Source: Thioclava pacifica DSM 10166
GTDB taxonomy: Bacteria > Pseudomonadota > Alphaproteobacteria > Rhodobacterales > Rhodobacteraceae
Reading direction: 5' to 3'
Length of the DNA: 64,000 nucleotides
Assembly: GCF_000714535.1 (NCBI RefSeq)
Contig: NZ_AUND01000023.1
Span: forward strand, 186,001 to 250,000
The notes under the pieces were generated by a model. That model did not search any database. It was not told the DNA's origin and saw only the letters and a list, made by a program, of their open reading frames with translations. The first letter of the stretch is position 1, and each line of letters opens with the position of its first letter. This document shows, piece by piece, positions 17,069 to 26,385 of this stretch. A program made the position numbers and the translations under genes.

Positions 17069-17860
17069 ATGACCGAACCGCATTTCGACGCGAATATCGA
17101 CCGCAGCCACATGACGGTGAGTGACGAGGTCGCGATCCAGATCGAGAACATGAACAAGTGGTATGGCCAGTTCCACGTTCTGCGTGACATCGACCTGACC
17201 GTGCAGCGCGGTGAACGGATCGTCATCGCCGGGCCTTCGGGCTCGGGGAAATCGACCTTGATCCGCTGCATCAACCGTCTGGAGGAGCACCAGGCGGGCA
17301 AGATCGTTGTCGACGGGATCGAACTAACGAATGACCTGAAGAACATCGACAAGATCCGCCGCGAGGTGGGAATGGTGTTCCAGCACTTCAACCTGTTCCC
17401 GCATCTGACGATCCTCGAGAACCTGACCCTGGCCCCGATCTGGGTGCGCAAGACGCCCAAGAAGGAAGCCATCGAGACGGCGATGCATTTCCTCGAGAAG
17501 GTGAAGATCCCCGAACAGGCCGACAAATATCCCGGCCAGCTCTCGGGCGGTCAGCAGCAGCGTGTGGCGATCGCGCGCTCACTGTGCATGAAGCCGCGGA
17601 TCATGCTGTTCGACGAACCGACCTCGGCGCTCGATCCGGAGATGATCAAGGAAGTGCTCGACACGATGATCGAGCTCGCCGAAGAGGGCATGACCATGCT
17701 CTGCGTGACCCACGAAATGGGCTTCGCGCAGGCGGTGGCGAACCGGGTGATCTTCATGGCTGACGGTCAGATCGTCGAGCAGAACAACCCGCATGACTTC
17801 TTCAACAACCCGCAATCCGAGCGCACCAAGCAGTTCCTGAGCCAGATCCTCGGGCACTGA
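17069..17860 (+). CDS. bztD: Amino-acid ABC transporter ATP-binding protein BztD (AapP-like)
   Basis: The 263-residue ATPase energises the Bzt importer. Walker A is GPSGSGKST (about residues 56-64), the signature is [16 protein letters not shown], Walker B is [13 protein letters not shown], and the switch histidine lies in CVTHEMGFA. The N-terminal 25 residues before the ABC core are typical of AapP/BztD. It is the last gene of the operon; a repeat element and a bidirectional terminator follow before the convergent trpB. Confidence 0.96.
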   Translation: MTEPHFDANIDRSHMTVSDEVAIQIENMNKWYGQFHVLRDIDLTVQRGERIVIAGPSGSGKSTLIRCINRLEEHQAGKIVVDGIELTNDLKNIDKIRREVGMVFQHFNLFPHLTILENLTLAPIWVRKTPKKEAIETAMHFLEKVKIPEQADKYPGQLSGGQQQRVAIARSLCMKPRIMLFDEPTSALDPEMIKEVLDTMIELAEEGMTMLCVTHEMGFAQAVANRVIFMADGQIVEQNNPHDFFNNPQSERTKQFLSQILGH

Positions 17861-17861
17861 T

Positions 17862-17935
17862 CGGGGCAGGGGGGCGCTGCCCCCCTCTGGCCTCGCGGCC
17901 ATTCACCCCCCGAGATATTTTGATCAAGAAGAAGG
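17862..17935 (+). repeat. Composite extragenic repeat, copy 1
   Basis: Three parts are seen in order: a hairpin GGGGGGC-GCT-GCCCCCC (17869-17885), a small hairpin GGCC-TCGC-GGCC (17889-17900), and a conserved core at 17906-17935. The core begins CCCCCCGAGATATTTT and ends CAAGAAGAAGG. The same three-part arrangement occurs in reverse orientation at 48940-48997, with one substitution in the shared core. Confidence 0.75.
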
Positions 17936-17960
17936 GGCCGGTGGTGTACCGGCCCCTTTA
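17932..17960. terminator. Terminator between bztD and convergent trpB
   Basis: AAGGGGCCGG (17932-17941) and CCGGCCCCTT (17949-17958) form a perfect 10-bp stem. TTTATCATT follows on the plus strand and CTTCTTCTT on the minus strand, so it can serve both converging units. Confidence 0.8.
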
Positions 17961-17982
17961 TCATTAGCCATCAATGGCGCGA

Positions 17983-19185
17983 TCAGCTTTCGCCGAAGCC
18001 GAAGGTCTCGGTGACATAGTCGATATCCTTGTCGCCGCGGCCGGAGAGATTGATCAGGATCGACTTGCCCGGGTTCGCCTTTGCTTCACGCATCGCGAAG
18101 GCCACCGCATGAGAGCTTTCGAGCGCCGGGATGATCCCCTCGTGGCGCGAGAGCTTGTAGAAGGCGTCGAGCGCTTCCTTATCGTCGGCAGCCGAATAGT
18201 TCACGCGGCCGGTGCGGTAGAGATGGGCATGTTCCGGGCCAACGCCAGGATAATCGAGCCCCGAAGCGATGGTGTGAACCGGAGCGGGATCGCCGTTTTC
18301 ATCCTCGAGCACCATGGTGCGGAAGCCGTGGATCATCCCGTCCTTGCCGTAGGTGATTGTGGCGGCGTGATCGCCGAGTTTCGAGGAGGTGCCCATCGGT
18401 TCGACCCCGTGCAGGGACACGTCCTCATCGTCGATGAAACCTGCGAAAATCCCCATCGCATTCGAACCGCCGCCCACGCAGGCCGCGACCATGTCGGGCA
18501 GCTGGCCGGTCATTTCGAGGAATTGCTCGCGCGCCTCGATCCCCACCACATGCTGGAAATCGCGAACCATGCGCGGGAAGGGATGGGGGCCGACGACCGA
18601 GCCGATCGCAAAGAGCGCGGTATCGGCCTGGGCGACATAGCTCTGGAAGCAGCTGTCGACGGCTTCCTTCAGCGAGCGCCCGCCAAAGCCTACCGGCACC
18701 ACCTCGGCGCCGAGCAATTTCATCCGGGTCACGTTCGGCGCTTCTTTGGCGATGTCGATCTCACCCATGTGGATCTCGCATTCGAGACCGAAATAGGCCG
18801 CAGCGGTGGCCAGTGCCACGCCATGCTGACCCGCGCCGGTTTCGGCCATGAGCTTGGTCTTGCCCATGAATTTGGCCAGCAGAGCCTCGGCCATGCAATG
18901 GTTCAGCTTGTGGGCCCCGGTATGGTTCAGGTCTTCGCGCTTGGCATAGATCTGCGCCCCACCGCACATGTCAGAGAGGTTGCGCAGGTAGCTCACCGGG
19001 GTGGGGCGGCCTTGGAAATGTTTGCGGATATAGCGCAGGTCGCGGATGAATTCGGCGGAATGGGCAAGGCGCTCATAGGCCTCGGTGATTTCCTTGAAAT
19101 GCGGGACCAGCGGCGGCGGCAGCTCCGCCCCACCATAGTCACCAAAGAACCCCTGCGCATCGGGGGTGGATTTCAGATAGCCCAT
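17983..19185 (-). CDS. trpB: Tryptophan synthase beta-like protein, stand-alone
   Basis: The 400-residue PLP enzyme has the TrpB motifs [21 protein letters not shown] with PLP lysine K93, [11 protein letters not shown] with E115, and [12 protein letters not shown] for the PLP phosphate. TrpB condenses indole and serine to tryptophan. Several positions differ from the common enzyme (N-terminus [20 protein letters not shown]), and neither trpA nor trpF is adjacent. It may therefore be a second TrpB paralogue working alone or recycling indole; that is inference. Its sixA neighbour ends 14 bases upstream. Confidence 0.85.
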   Translation of the reverse strand: MGYLKSTPDAQGFFGDYGGAELPPPLVPHFKEITEAYERLAHSAEFIRDLRYIRKHFQGRPTPVSYLRNLSDMCGGAQIYAKREDLNHTGAHKLNHCMAEALLAKFMGKTKLMAETGAGQHGVALATAAAYFGLECEIHMGEIDIAKEAPNVTRMKLLGAEVVPVGFGGRSLKEAVDSCFQSYVAQADTALFAIGSVVGPHPFPRMVRDFQHVVGIEAREQFLEMTGQLPDMVAACVGGGSNAMGIFAGFIDDEDVSLHGVEPMGTSSKLGDHAATITYGKDGMIHGFRTMVLEDENGDPAPVHTIASGLDYPGVGPEHAHLYRTGRVNYSAADDKEALDAFYKLSRHEGIIPALESSHAVAFAMREAKANPGKSILINLSGRGDKDIDYVTETFGFGES

Positions 19186-19199
19186 TCAGTCTCCTCCAG

Positions 19200-19718
19200 T
19201 CAGCCACGCCGCGTGGGCGTGAAAAAATCAAGCACCGAACCCTGGCCCGGCATCACCTCGGACCAGTCCGCGATCTGGAAATCGACGATCAGGGTGGCAC
19301 AGGTCGGAAATCGGCGGAAATCGGGATCGTGGATGGGCCGGGCGGGAAGCTGGTGCGCGAATTCGGCGATGCCGGGATTGTGGCCGAGCATCATCACCGT
19401 CGGCGCTGAGGCCGTGCGCAGCACTTGCAGCATCATCTCGGGCGCGGCGTGGTAGAGGCTTTCGACATAGCTCACCTCGGGCCGGGTTTCGATCACCGCA
19501 GCCGCGACCTGATCCCAGGTCTCGCGGGTACGCTGCGCCGAGGAGCACAGCACTTCTTCGGGTTCGAGGCCCCGCGAGGCGAGGAAATCGCCCAGTTCCA
19601 GCGCCGCGGCGCGACCGCGGGCGTTCAGGGGCCGATCGCGATCTTCCATGAGCGGGTCGTCCCAGCTCGATTTCGCGTGGCGCGTCAGGATCAGGCGGTG
19701 GTGTCCGAGCGGGGTCAT
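19200..19718 (-). CDS. sixA: SixA-type histidine phosphatase
   Basis: The 172-residue protein has the phosphohistidine motif ILTRHAKSSWDDP (catalytic His about residue 12), NARGRAAALELGDFL, SAQRTRETW, and the second catalytic histidine in MMLGHNPGI. E. coli SixA dephosphorylates phosphohistidine on phosphotransfer proteins; the target here is unknown. ATG 19718 overlaps the upstream Fe-S protein stop by four bases. The longer open frame upstream lies inside that gene and is not used. It is the last gene of the argB-Fe-S-sixA group. Confidence 0.85.
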   Translation of the reverse strand: MTPLGHHRLILTRHAKSSWDDPLMEDRDRPLNARGRAAALELGDFLASRGLEPEEVLCSSAQRTRETWDQVAAAVIETRPEVSYVESLYHAAPEMMLQVLRTASAPTVMMLGHNPGIAEFAHQLPARPIHDPDFRRFPTCATLIVDFQIADWSEVMPGQGSVLDFFTPTRRG

Positions 19719-20335
19719 GGATGGAATTGCCTCATATGCCAGGCCGATTGTGCGGGCAGCCTGCCATAGCTTTCGCCCACCGGGCAAGCGCGGCGTGCCA
19801 GACAGCCGAGATTGCGGCAATCCGCCCCTTCGGGCGCATCGAGATGGGCGTGGCACGCCTCGGTGTCGTAACCGTCGGGTCCAAGCGCCTCAACCGGGCA
19901 GGCGGCGGTGCAGGGTGCAGGGCAGGTTGCGCAGGTGTTTTCGGCGGGTTTGGGCAGGGGGAGAAGCCCCGGCAGCGCGAGCGCGCCCCGAACCGAGGCC
20001 CAGAGCCCCATACGCGTATGACACATCAGGTGCAGCGGCGAAGCGAAGCTCTGTCCGCTCTGCAGCGCCCAGCTGACGAAGGGCTGCCAGGGTGGGCCGG
20101 TGAAAGGGTAGAGGGCGCGTGCACCGAACCGGGGCGCCAGCGCGCCGATCACCCGTTCCGACCAGCGATCGAGCGGGTCGGGGCCGTCGTCGGAAAACTC
20201 GGGCTGCGCAGTGACATGGGCCCAAAAGCCCGGCTCGTCAGGCGAGATCAGGGCGATCGTCTCGGCCCCGTCATGCAGGAGCCCCGAGACGAAGAGCCGA
20301 TGCGCACCGAGCGCCTCTTCGAGTGCCGCGATCAC
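19715..20335 (-). CDS. 4Fe-4S ferredoxin-type protein of unknown function
   Basis: The 206-residue protein has a C-terminal cysteine-rich region, [17 protein letters not shown] and [15 protein letters not shown], consistent with two [4Fe-4S] clusters of the kind seen at the C-terminus of QueG and related enzymes. The N-terminal 110 residues have no motif I can name. The start is GTG 20335, overlapping the argB TGA (GTGA), and its own stop overlaps sixA. Conserved coupling to argB suggests co-expression, but the reaction is unknown. A redox or epoxyqueuosine-reductase-like role is only a possibility. Confidence 0.75.
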   Translation of the reverse strand: MIAALEEALGAHRLFVSGLLHDGAETIALISPDEPGFWAHVTAQPEFSDDGPDPLDRWSERVIGALAPRFGARALYPFTGPPWQPFVSWALQSGQSFASPLHLMCHTRMGLWASVRGALALPGLLPLPKPAENTCATCPAPCTAACPVEALGPDGYDTEACHAHLDAPEGADCRNLGCLARRACPVGESYGRLPAQSAWHMRQFHP

Positions 20336-21225
20336 CGTCCGCGCGGCAGCACGCGCGGGATCGTGGAGCGGATCATCGAGCCCGCCCCATGTTCGGTGAA
20401 CAGTTCGAGCAGGCAGGCATTGGCGACCCGGCCGTCGACGATGACCACGGCGCGCACGCCTTCCTTGACGGCCTGCAATGCGGTCTCGACTTTCGGGATC
20501 ATGCCACCCGCGATGGTCCCGTCCTCGATCAGCGCGGCGACGTCCTCGGGGGTGAGCTGGGTGATGACCTCGCCCTGCTTGTTCTTCACGCCGGCTACGT
20601 CGGTGAGCAGCAGCAGGCGGTCAGCCTGTAGCGCGCCCGCGATGGCGCCGGCCGCCGTGTCGCCATTGACGTTGAAGGTCTCGTTGTCGGCGACGCCGGT
20701 CGCAACCGGCGCGATCACCGGGATCAGCCCCGCATTGTAGAGGTCACGCACGATCTGCACGTTCATCTCGACCGGCTTGCCGACGAAGCCCAGTTCCGGG
20801 TCGTCGGCCTCGCAGACCATCAGGTCGTCATCCTTACCGGAAATACCGACCGCGCGACCGCCCTGATCGTTGATCGCCTGCACGATGCGCTTGTTGACGA
20901 GACCCGAGAGGATCATCTCGACGACCTCGACGGTGGCCTTGTCGGTGACGCGCTTGCCGCGCACCCATTCGCTCTCGATGCCGAGCTTTTTCAGCATGTC
21001 GTTGATCATCGGGCCGCCGCCATGCACCACGACCGGGTTCATCCCGACCTGCCGCATCAGCACGATATCACGCGCAAACTCTGCCATCGCCTCGTCGTCG
21101 CCCATCGCGTTGCCGCCGAATTTCACCACGACGACCGCGCCCGTGTAGCGTTGCAGATAGGGCAGGGCTTCGGAGAGGGTGCGGGCGGTGGCGATCCAGT
21201 CACGATCCATGGTCTGTTTTCTCAT
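20332..21225 (-). CDS. argB: Acetylglutamate kinase
   Basis: The 297-residue enzyme phosphorylates N-acetylglutamate, the second step of arginine synthesis. Motifs are [12 protein letters not shown] (ATP site), [14 protein letters not shown] (substrate site), [15 protein letters not shown] and the C-terminal [11 protein letters not shown]. The N-terminal arm with YLQRYTGAV is that of hexameric, arginine-inhibitable ArgB proteins. ATG 21225 ([10 protein letters not shown]) is preferred over ATG 21210 because GAGG lies upstream at a suitable distance. It heads an operon with the Fe-S protein and sixA. Confidence 0.96.
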   Translation of the reverse strand: MRKQTMDRDWIATARTLSEALPYLQRYTGAVVVVKFGGNAMGDDEAMAEFARDIVLMRQVGMNPVVVHGGGPMINDMLKKLGIESEWVRGKRVTDKATVEVVEMILSGLVNKRIVQAINDQGGRAVGISGKDDDLMVCEADDPELGFVGKPVEMNVQIVRDLYNAGLIPVIAPVATGVADNETFNVNGDTAAGAIAGALQADRLLLLTDVAGVKNKQGEVITQLTPEDVAALIEDGTIAGGMIPKVETALQAVKEGVRAVVIVDGRVANACLLELFTEHGAGSMIRSTIPRVLPRGR

Positions 21226-21363
21226 CTGCTGGTCCTCGGGCAGGGTGGCCCCATCTTGCTAGACCGTTCGCGCGGCGTTTGGAAGAGCCCCGTTGGAACG
21301 CCCGTTGCGCTCGGATCAAAAGCGTCTAGGGTCGGGGCAAGCGCGAGAACGGGAGTCAGGATC

Positions 21364-22095
21364 ATGGATGATCGCAAGGTGATGCTGCTGACGGGGGCAA
21401 GCCGAGGGATCGGCCACGCCACGGTAAAACGTTTCGCGGCCGAAGGATGGCGGGTGATCACCTGCTCGCGGCAGCCCTTCCCCGAGAAATGTCCCTGGGG
21501 CGGCGGCCGCGAGGATCACATCCAGGTGGACCTGGCGAAACCAGACGAGGTCATTGATGCAATCGCCGATATCCGCGAGCGGATCGACGGGCAGTTGCAC
21601 GCGCTGGTCAACAATGCGGGGATTTCGCCGAAAGGGCCGGAGGGGGAGCGACTGAACACGCTCGATACCGATCTGCGCACCTGGGGGCAGGTGTTCCACG
21701 TCAATTTCTTCTCTTCGATCGTGCTGGCGCGCGGATTGATGGAGGAGCTGTCAGCGGCGCGAGGCGCGGTGGTCAATGTGACCTCGATCGCGGGGTCGCG
21801 CGTCCATCCTTTCGCAGGCGCGGCCTATGCGACCTCGAAAGCCGCGCTCAAGGCGTTGACGCGCGAGATGGCGCATGATTTCGGGCCGCTGGGTGTGCGG
21901 GTGAACGCGATTGCACCGGGCGAGATCGAGACCTCGATCCTCAGCCCCGGCACCGAGAAGATCGTCGAGAAGCTGCCGCTGCGCCGCCTTGGCCAGCCCT
22001 CGGAAGTGGCCGATGTCATCTGGTTCCTGTGCTCGGACGCGTCGAGCTACGTCACCGGCACCGAGATCGAGGTGAATGCCGGTCAGCACGTCTGA
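21364..22095 (+). CDS. Short-chain dehydrogenase/reductase
   Basis: The 243-residue SDR has the cofactor motif LLTGASRGIG (residues 8-17), ALVNNAGIS, the catalytic S-Y-K set (S in VNVTSIAGS, then AAYATSKAALKAL), and the C-terminal VTGTEIEVNAGQHV. These indicate a classical NAD(P)-dependent oxidoreductase of the FabG-like type. The substrate cannot be deduced. ATG 21364 follows a CAGGA element; the gene diverges from argB and converges on plsY. Confidence 0.9.
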   Translation: MDDRKVMLLTGASRGIGHATVKRFAAEGWRVITCSRQPFPEKCPWGGGREDHIQVDLAKPDEVIDAIADIRERIDGQLHALVNNAGISPKGPEGERLNTLDTDLRTWGQVFHVNFFSSIVLARGLMEELSAARGAVVNVTSIAGSRVHPFAGAAYATSKAALKALTREMAHDFGPLGVRVNAIAPGEIETSILSPGTEKIVEKLPLRRLGQPSEVADVIWFLCSDASSYVTGTEIEVNAGQHV

Positions 22096-22100
22096 GGCGT

Positions 22101-22709
22101 TCAGGCCTTCTTGCCGATCCGGGGCTCGGTGCCCATCGCGAGGCGCGCGATATTGGAGCGGTGACGCCAGAAGATCAGCACCGACAGGCCCGCCGCCAGC
22201 ATCATCAGGTCGCGATGGTCGAGGAAATAGGCGAGCGGAACCGTTGCCGCCGCCGCGACCAGCGCCGAAAGCGAAGAGATCCGCGTTACCACCGCCGTGG
22301 CCAACCAGACCGCGCAAGACGCCAGCCCTACCGGCCAGGCGAGCGCGATCATCGTGCCGAGGAAGGTCGCAACCCCCTTGCCGCCCTGAAAACGCAGCCA
22401 GACGGGATAAATATGACCGATAAAGGCTGCCGCACCTGCGATCTGCGCTGCCGTCTCGCCAAGCGTATAGCGCGCGATCAGGACCGCAATCGCCCCTTTG
22501 CCGCTGTCGAGCAGCAGCGTTGCGAGCGCGGCGGGCTTGTTGCCGGTCCGCAGAACGTTCGTTGCGCCGATATTGCCCGAGCCGATCTTGCGTAAATCGC
22601 CAAGGCCGAAGAGCTTCGTGATCACGAGGCCAAAGGGCACGGAACCGAGCAGGTAGCCCAGTGCAGCCACCAGCCCGAGCCAAGCGGACCCGTTCTCAAT
22701 TCCCGGCAT
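22101..22709 (-). CDS. plsY: Glycerol-3-phosphate acyltransferase PlsY
   Basis: This 202-residue membrane protein uses acyl-phosphate to acylate glycerol-3-phosphate, the first step of phospholipid synthesis. The three PlsY motifs are present: GSVPFGLVITK followed by GSGNIGATNVLR, PVWLRFQGGKGVATFLG, and the later FWRHRSNIARL. Five or so hydrophobic segments are visible. ATG 22709 (MPGIENGSAW) has a GAGG element upstream. It follows the dihydroorotase-like gene on the same strand, an order common in Rhodobacterales. Confidence 0.95.
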   Translation of the reverse strand: MPGIENGSAWLGLVAALGYLLGSVPFGLVITKLFGLGDLRKIGSGNIGATNVLRTGNKPAALATLLLDSGKGAIAVLIARYTLGETAAQIAGAAAFIGHIYPVWLRFQGGKGVATFLGTMIALAWPVGLASCAVWLATAVVTRISSLSALVAAAATVPLAYFLDHRDLMMLAAGLSVLIFWRHRSNIARLAMGTEPRIGKKA

Positions 22710-22728
22710 AAGCCTGCCCTCGCCTCGT

Positions 22729-24009
22729 TTATGAGTCGTTATTGTTGCTATAAACCTGCACCCCCGCGACGAATGTGGCAAGCGTTTTGCCTTCCATTCG
22801 AGCAGTATCGAAGGGGGTGTTCTTAGATTTTGAGCGCAGTTTGAAGCGATCCATCACGAAGGGCGCGTCCGGATCGAAGAGTACGAGATCGGCCGGTGCG
22901 CCCTCGCAAAGCCGCCCCTGCGGCAGCCCGAGACGTTTCGCCGGATTCAGCGACATCGCCCGGAACAACTGCGGCAGGCTCAGCTGTCCGGCATGATACA
23001 GCCGCATCGCTGCGGGCAGGATCGTCTCCAGTCCCACTGCGCCGGAAGCCGCTTCCTCGAAGGGCAAGCGCTTGGATTCCTCGTCAGCGGGCGTGTGCAT
23101 CGAACAGATCACGTCGATCACCCCGTCGGCCACCGCGCCGATCACCGCAAGGCGATCCTCCTCGTCGCGCAAGGGCGGGGTGAGCTTGAAGAAGGTCCGG
23201 TAATCGCCCACGTCGAGCGCGTTGAGCGTCAGGTGATGGATCGAGACGCCTGCCGTCACATCCAGCCCCGCCGCTTTCGCGCGTTTGAGCGCGGGCAAGG
23301 CCTTCGCCGTAGTGATCTGATCGGCGTGATAGGCAAGGCCCGTCATCTCGACCAGCGCCAGGTCGCGCTCCAGCCCCATACGCTCAGCCATCGGCGAGAC
23401 GCCCGGCAACCCGCGCAGGCTGGCGAACTTGCCAGAAGTGACGGCCGCGCCTTTCGACAGGCCCGGTTCCTGCGGATGACCGATCACCAGAACGCCCAGA
23501 TGGGCGGCGTAGGTGAAGGCGCGCTGCAGGGCCTTGGTCTGGTCCGAGACGCGGGCGACATCGGTGAAGGCCACCGCGCCCGCATCCTTGAGAAAGCCGA
23601 TCTCGGTCATCTCCTGCCCGTCGCGGCTTTTCGTCAGCGCCGCCATATGCAGGATACGCACCGGGGCGTCCGCCGCCCGGCGACGCACGAATTCCAGCGT
23701 CTCGGGATTGTCGATGGCAGGCGCGGTATCGGGCCGCGCGACGATGGTGGTCACGCCGCCTGCGGCAGCTGCAAGGGCCGCCGAGCGGAAGCTCTCCATG
23801 TGCCGCTCCCCCGGCTCACCGATCTTCACGCCCAGATCCACGATCCCAGGCGCGAGGCATTTGCCGCCGCAGTCGATCACCTCGGCATCGGCGGGCGCAG
23901 ACATGTCGCCGATAGCGGCGATCTTGCCGGCGTCGATGACCACGTTGCCGACGGTCTCGGTCAGCGCCTCGGGGTCGATCAGCTTGGCGTTTTGCAGAAA
24001 CAGGGTCAT
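22729..24009 (-). CDS. Dihydroorotase-like protein lacking metal ligands (PyrC' pseudoenzyme)
   Basis: The 426-residue protein has the overall fold pattern of type-I dihydroorotase. However, the metal-binding D-x-H-x-H signature reads D58-L-G60-V-K62, so both histidines are lost. The region that normally holds the catalytic aspartate (TDHAPH) reads CSMHTPAD. It cannot bind the usual binuclear zinc centre. In Pseudomonas an inactive dihydroorotase homologue (pyrC', also called pyrX) is a structural partner of aspartate transcarbamoylase, and here pyrB lies two genes upstream. A scaffold role for PyrB is therefore the best inference; a true PyrC should be elsewhere in the genome. Confidence 0.85.
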   Translation of the reverse strand: MTLFLQNAKLIDPEALTETVGNVVIDAGKIAAIGDMSAPADAEVIDCGGKCLAPGIVDLGVKIGEPGERHMESFRSAALAAAAGGVTTIVARPDTAPAIDNPETLEFVRRRAADAPVRILHMAALTKSRDGQEMTEIGFLKDAGAVAFTDVARVSDQTKALQRAFTYAAHLGVLVIGHPQEPGLSKGAAVTSGKFASLRGLPGVSPMAERMGLERDLALVEMTGLAYHADQITTAKALPALKRAKAAGLDVTAGVSIHHLTLNALDVGDYRTFFKLTPPLRDEEDRLAVIGAVADGVIDVICSMHTPADEESKRLPFEEAASGAVGLETILPAAMRLYHAGQLSLPQLFRAMSLNPAKRLGLPQGRLCEGAPADLVLFDPDAPFVMDRFKLRSKSKNTPFDTARMEGKTLATFVAGVQVYSNNNDS

Positions 24010-24019
24010 CGCTCTCGCC

Positions 24020-24505
24020 TCACTTCGCCACCAGCTTGCGCGCGGCTTGCGCGCTTTCGATTTCACGCACCACCGGCGCCGCGTCGGCGAGGTGGCGGAT
24101 CAGGTGCTTGTCGCCGGCTTTCGTCACGATCTGCACATCGCCCATCAGCGAGCGCACGGTCTGGATTTCGAGCAGCATCACCTGTTTGCCCTGTGGCCCG
24201 ATCAGTCGCTTGTCGGTCAGCTGCCAGCGCCGCGCGAAGGCCTCCGAACGGAAATAGAGCCCGCGCAACGCCATGCCGAGCACAATGGCAAAGGCGGCGA
24301 TGGTCACCTGATGTCCTTTGTCGAGCCAGAACAGCACCGCCGAGACGAGCACCGCACCGATCACCGCAAGCACAGCATGATCCGTCCAGTAGCGCTTTTG
24401 ATCGGCGCTGAAGACGGCCAGAACCTTCTCGCCCTCATCGAGCGGCAATTCGCTCTCGGGGCCGGGCCGGTAGTTAAGAACCTCGTCGCGTTCGATCTTA
24501 GACAT
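24020..24505 (-). CDS. Membrane protein with PH-like domain, between pyrB and the PyrC-like gene
   Basis: The 161-residue protein starts [20 protein letters not shown]. It has two adjacent hydrophobic helices (about residues 45-85) followed by a soluble region with [20 protein letters not shown] and [17 protein letters not shown]. This resembles the bacterial PH-like domains of YdbT/YdbS-type membrane proteins. No function can be assigned. Its ATG lies inside the last eight bases of pyrB (ATGTCTAA) and has GGAG upstream, so the two are translationally coupled. The gene lies in a pyrimidine operon yet has no known link to the pathway. Confidence 0.75.
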   Translation of the reverse strand: MSKIERDEVLNYRPGPESELPLDEGEKVLAVFSADQKRYWTDHAVLAVIGAVLVSAVLFWLDKGHQVTIAAFAIVLGMALRGLYFRSEAFARRWQLTDKRLIGPQGKQVMLLEIQTVRSLMGDVQIVTKAGDKHLIRHLADAAPVVREIESAQAARKLVAK

Positions 24506-25463
24506 AGGTGTCTCCTGCAAGCGCGCGGCCGCGTTCGGCGCGCAGGTTGCGCGCGAGCAGGTCCATCACCGCCATGCGCACCGCCACGCCCATCTCGACC
24601 TGTTCCTGAATGACAGAGCGGTTGATGTCGTCGGCGATGGTGCCGTCAATCTCGACGCCGCGATTCATCGGCCCGGGATGCATCACGATCGCATCGTCCT
24701 TGGCAAAGGCGAGCTTTTCGGCGTCGAGCCCGTAGCGGTGGAAATATTCGCGCTCCGACGGGATGAAGCCGCCGTCCATGCGCTCTTTCTGAAGCCGCAG
24801 CATCATCACCACGTCGGCGTCTTTCAGCCCCTCGCGCATGTCGTGATAGACCTCGCAGCCGAACTCGGACACGCCCGAGGGCATCAGGGTCGGCGGCGCG
24901 ATCAGGCGCACGCGGTTTTCCATCTTGCCGAGCAGGATCAGGTTCGAGCGCGCGACCCGGCTATGGGCCACGTCGCCGCAGATCGCGACGGTCAGACGCT
25001 GGATGCGGCCCTTCTCGCGCCGGATTGTCAGAGCATCCAGAAGCGCCTGCGTTGGGTGTTCATGCTTGCCGTCGCCCGCATTGATGACCGCGCATTCGAC
25101 CTTCTGCGCCAGCAGGTCCACCGCCCCCGAGGAGCCATGCCGCACCACCAGAAGATCCGGGTGCATCGCGTTGAGCGTCAATGCCGTGTCGATCAGCGTC
25201 TCGCCTTTTTTCACGCTCGATGTCTGCATCGACATGTTCATCACATCCGCGCCGAGCCGCTTGCCCGCGAGCTCGAAGCTCGATTGCGTCCGGGTCGAGT
25301 TCTCGAAGAACATGTTGATCGCGGTCAGCCCTGCCAGTGCGTCGGTTTTCTTCACCGTGCGGCGGTTGAGATCGACATATTGTTCGGCAAGGTCGAGAAC
25401 GGTGAGGATATCCTCGGGGCTCAGATGCTCGATCCCCAGCAGGTGCCTTGGGCGAAAAGCCAT
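24498..25463 (-). CDS. pyrB: Aspartate carbamoyltransferase catalytic subunit
   Basis: The 321-residue enzyme makes carbamoyl-aspartate, the committed step of pyrimidine synthesis. Motifs are [15 protein letters not shown] (carbamoyl-phosphate site), [16 protein letters not shown], and [13 protein letters not shown]. It is followed by a PH-like membrane protein and a catalytically dead dihydroorotase homologue. That arrangement fits the dodecameric PyrB/PyrC' class rather than the PyrB/PyrI class, and no pyrI is visible. Start ATG 25463 gives the usual N-terminus. Confidence 0.96.
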   Translation of the reverse strand: MAFRPRHLLGIEHLSPEDILTVLDLAEQYVDLNRRTVKKTDALAGLTAINMFFENSTRTQSSFELAGKRLGADVMNMSMQTSSVKKGETLIDTALTLNAMHPDLLVVRHGSSGAVDLLAQKVECAVINAGDGKHEHPTQALLDALTIRREKGRIQRLTVAICGDVAHSRVARSNLILLGKMENRVRLIAPPTLMPSGVSEFGCEVYHDMREGLKDADVVMMLRLQKERMDGGFIPSEREYFHRYGLDAEKLAFAKDDAIVMHPGPMNRGVEIDGTIADDINRSVIQEQVEMGVAVRMAVMDLLARNLRAERGRALAGDTYV

Positions 25464-25560
25464 TGCGCGATGCTCCGATTAGACTGGTTCGCTTATGGCA
25501 AAGAGGGGGGCGGGCGTCCAGCCGCTTTACCGCCGCGGGGCGGCGGCTTAGGGTGGCGCA

Positions 25561-26385
25561 ATGGAGACTCGGCCGACCCCGGAAATCGACTATCACGCTG
25601 CTCTGGCTGCCCTCGAATGGCAGCTCGAGATGGGCGTCGATACCGCGATCGCGGATGAGCCCTTCGATTGCTACGAATTGCCCGAGAAATCCGCGCAGGC
25701 GAAGGCACGCGCCCCCGAGGCACCGGTTCAGCCCGATCCGGCCCTGCCTCCGGTCGCGCAGGTGGCTCTGGTCGAGGGGCCCGATCCGGTCGCGGTGGCA
25801 CGCGAGGCTGCGGGCAAGGCCCAGACTCTCGAAGCACTGCGTGCCGCGATCGAGGCCTATGATCTGTGCGACTTGAAGATGGGTGCGCGCAACACGGTCT
25901 TTGCCGATGGCAAGCCTGCCGCGCGGGTGATGATCATCGGCGAGGCGCCGGGGCGCGACGAGGACCAAAAGGGGCTGCCTTTCGTGGGGCGCGCGGGGCA
26001 CCTGCTCGACAAGATGTTCGCCGCGATCGGTCTGTCCCGGCAATCCCCCGATGCCGAAGCCGCGCTCTATATCACCAATGTCCTGCCCTGGCGCCCGCCG
26101 GGCAATCGCGATCCCGAACCTGCCGAGATCGCGCAGATGCTGCCCTTCCTCGCCCGCCATGTCGATCTGGCCGATCCCGACCTGATCGTGCTGATGGGCA
26201 ATGCCGCCTGTTCGGCCGCGCTGGGCAAGCGCGGCATCCTGCGGTTGCGCGGGACCTGGGCCGAGGCCTTCGGACGGCCCTGCCTGCCGATGACCCACCC
26301 CGCCTATCTGCTGCGCAACCCTGCGGCCAAGCGCGAGGCCTGGGCGGATCTCCTGTCGCTGCGCGCGCGGCTCGATCAGGGCTGA
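25561..26385 (+). CDS. Uracil-DNA glycosylase, family 4-like
   Basis: The 274-residue protein has a variable, proline-rich N-terminal 90 residues and then the UDG superfamily core. Visible are IIGEAPGRDEDQKGLPFVGR (127-145), ITNVLPWRPPGNRDP, LMGNAACSA and the catalytic-loop MTHPAYLLR (244-252). Family-4 enzymes carry a [4Fe-4S] cluster on four cysteines. Here only C103 (YDLCDLK) lies at an expected position, and the usual cysteine before LPFL is M193, so the cluster may be incomplete or absent. It would remove uracil from DNA. It diverges from pyrB. Confidence 0.85.
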   Translation: METRPTPEIDYHAALAALEWQLEMGVDTAIADEPFDCYELPEKSAQAKARAPEAPVQPDPALPPVAQVALVEGPDPVAVAREAAGKAQTLEALRAAIEAYDLCDLKMGARNTVFADGKPAARVMIIGEAPGRDEDQKGLPFVGRAGHLLDKMFAAIGLSRQSPDAEAALYITNVLPWRPPGNRDPEPAEIAQMLPFLARHVDLADPDLIVLMGNAACSAALGKRGILRLRGTWAEAFGRPCLPMTHPAYLLRNPAAKREAWADLLSLRARLDQG

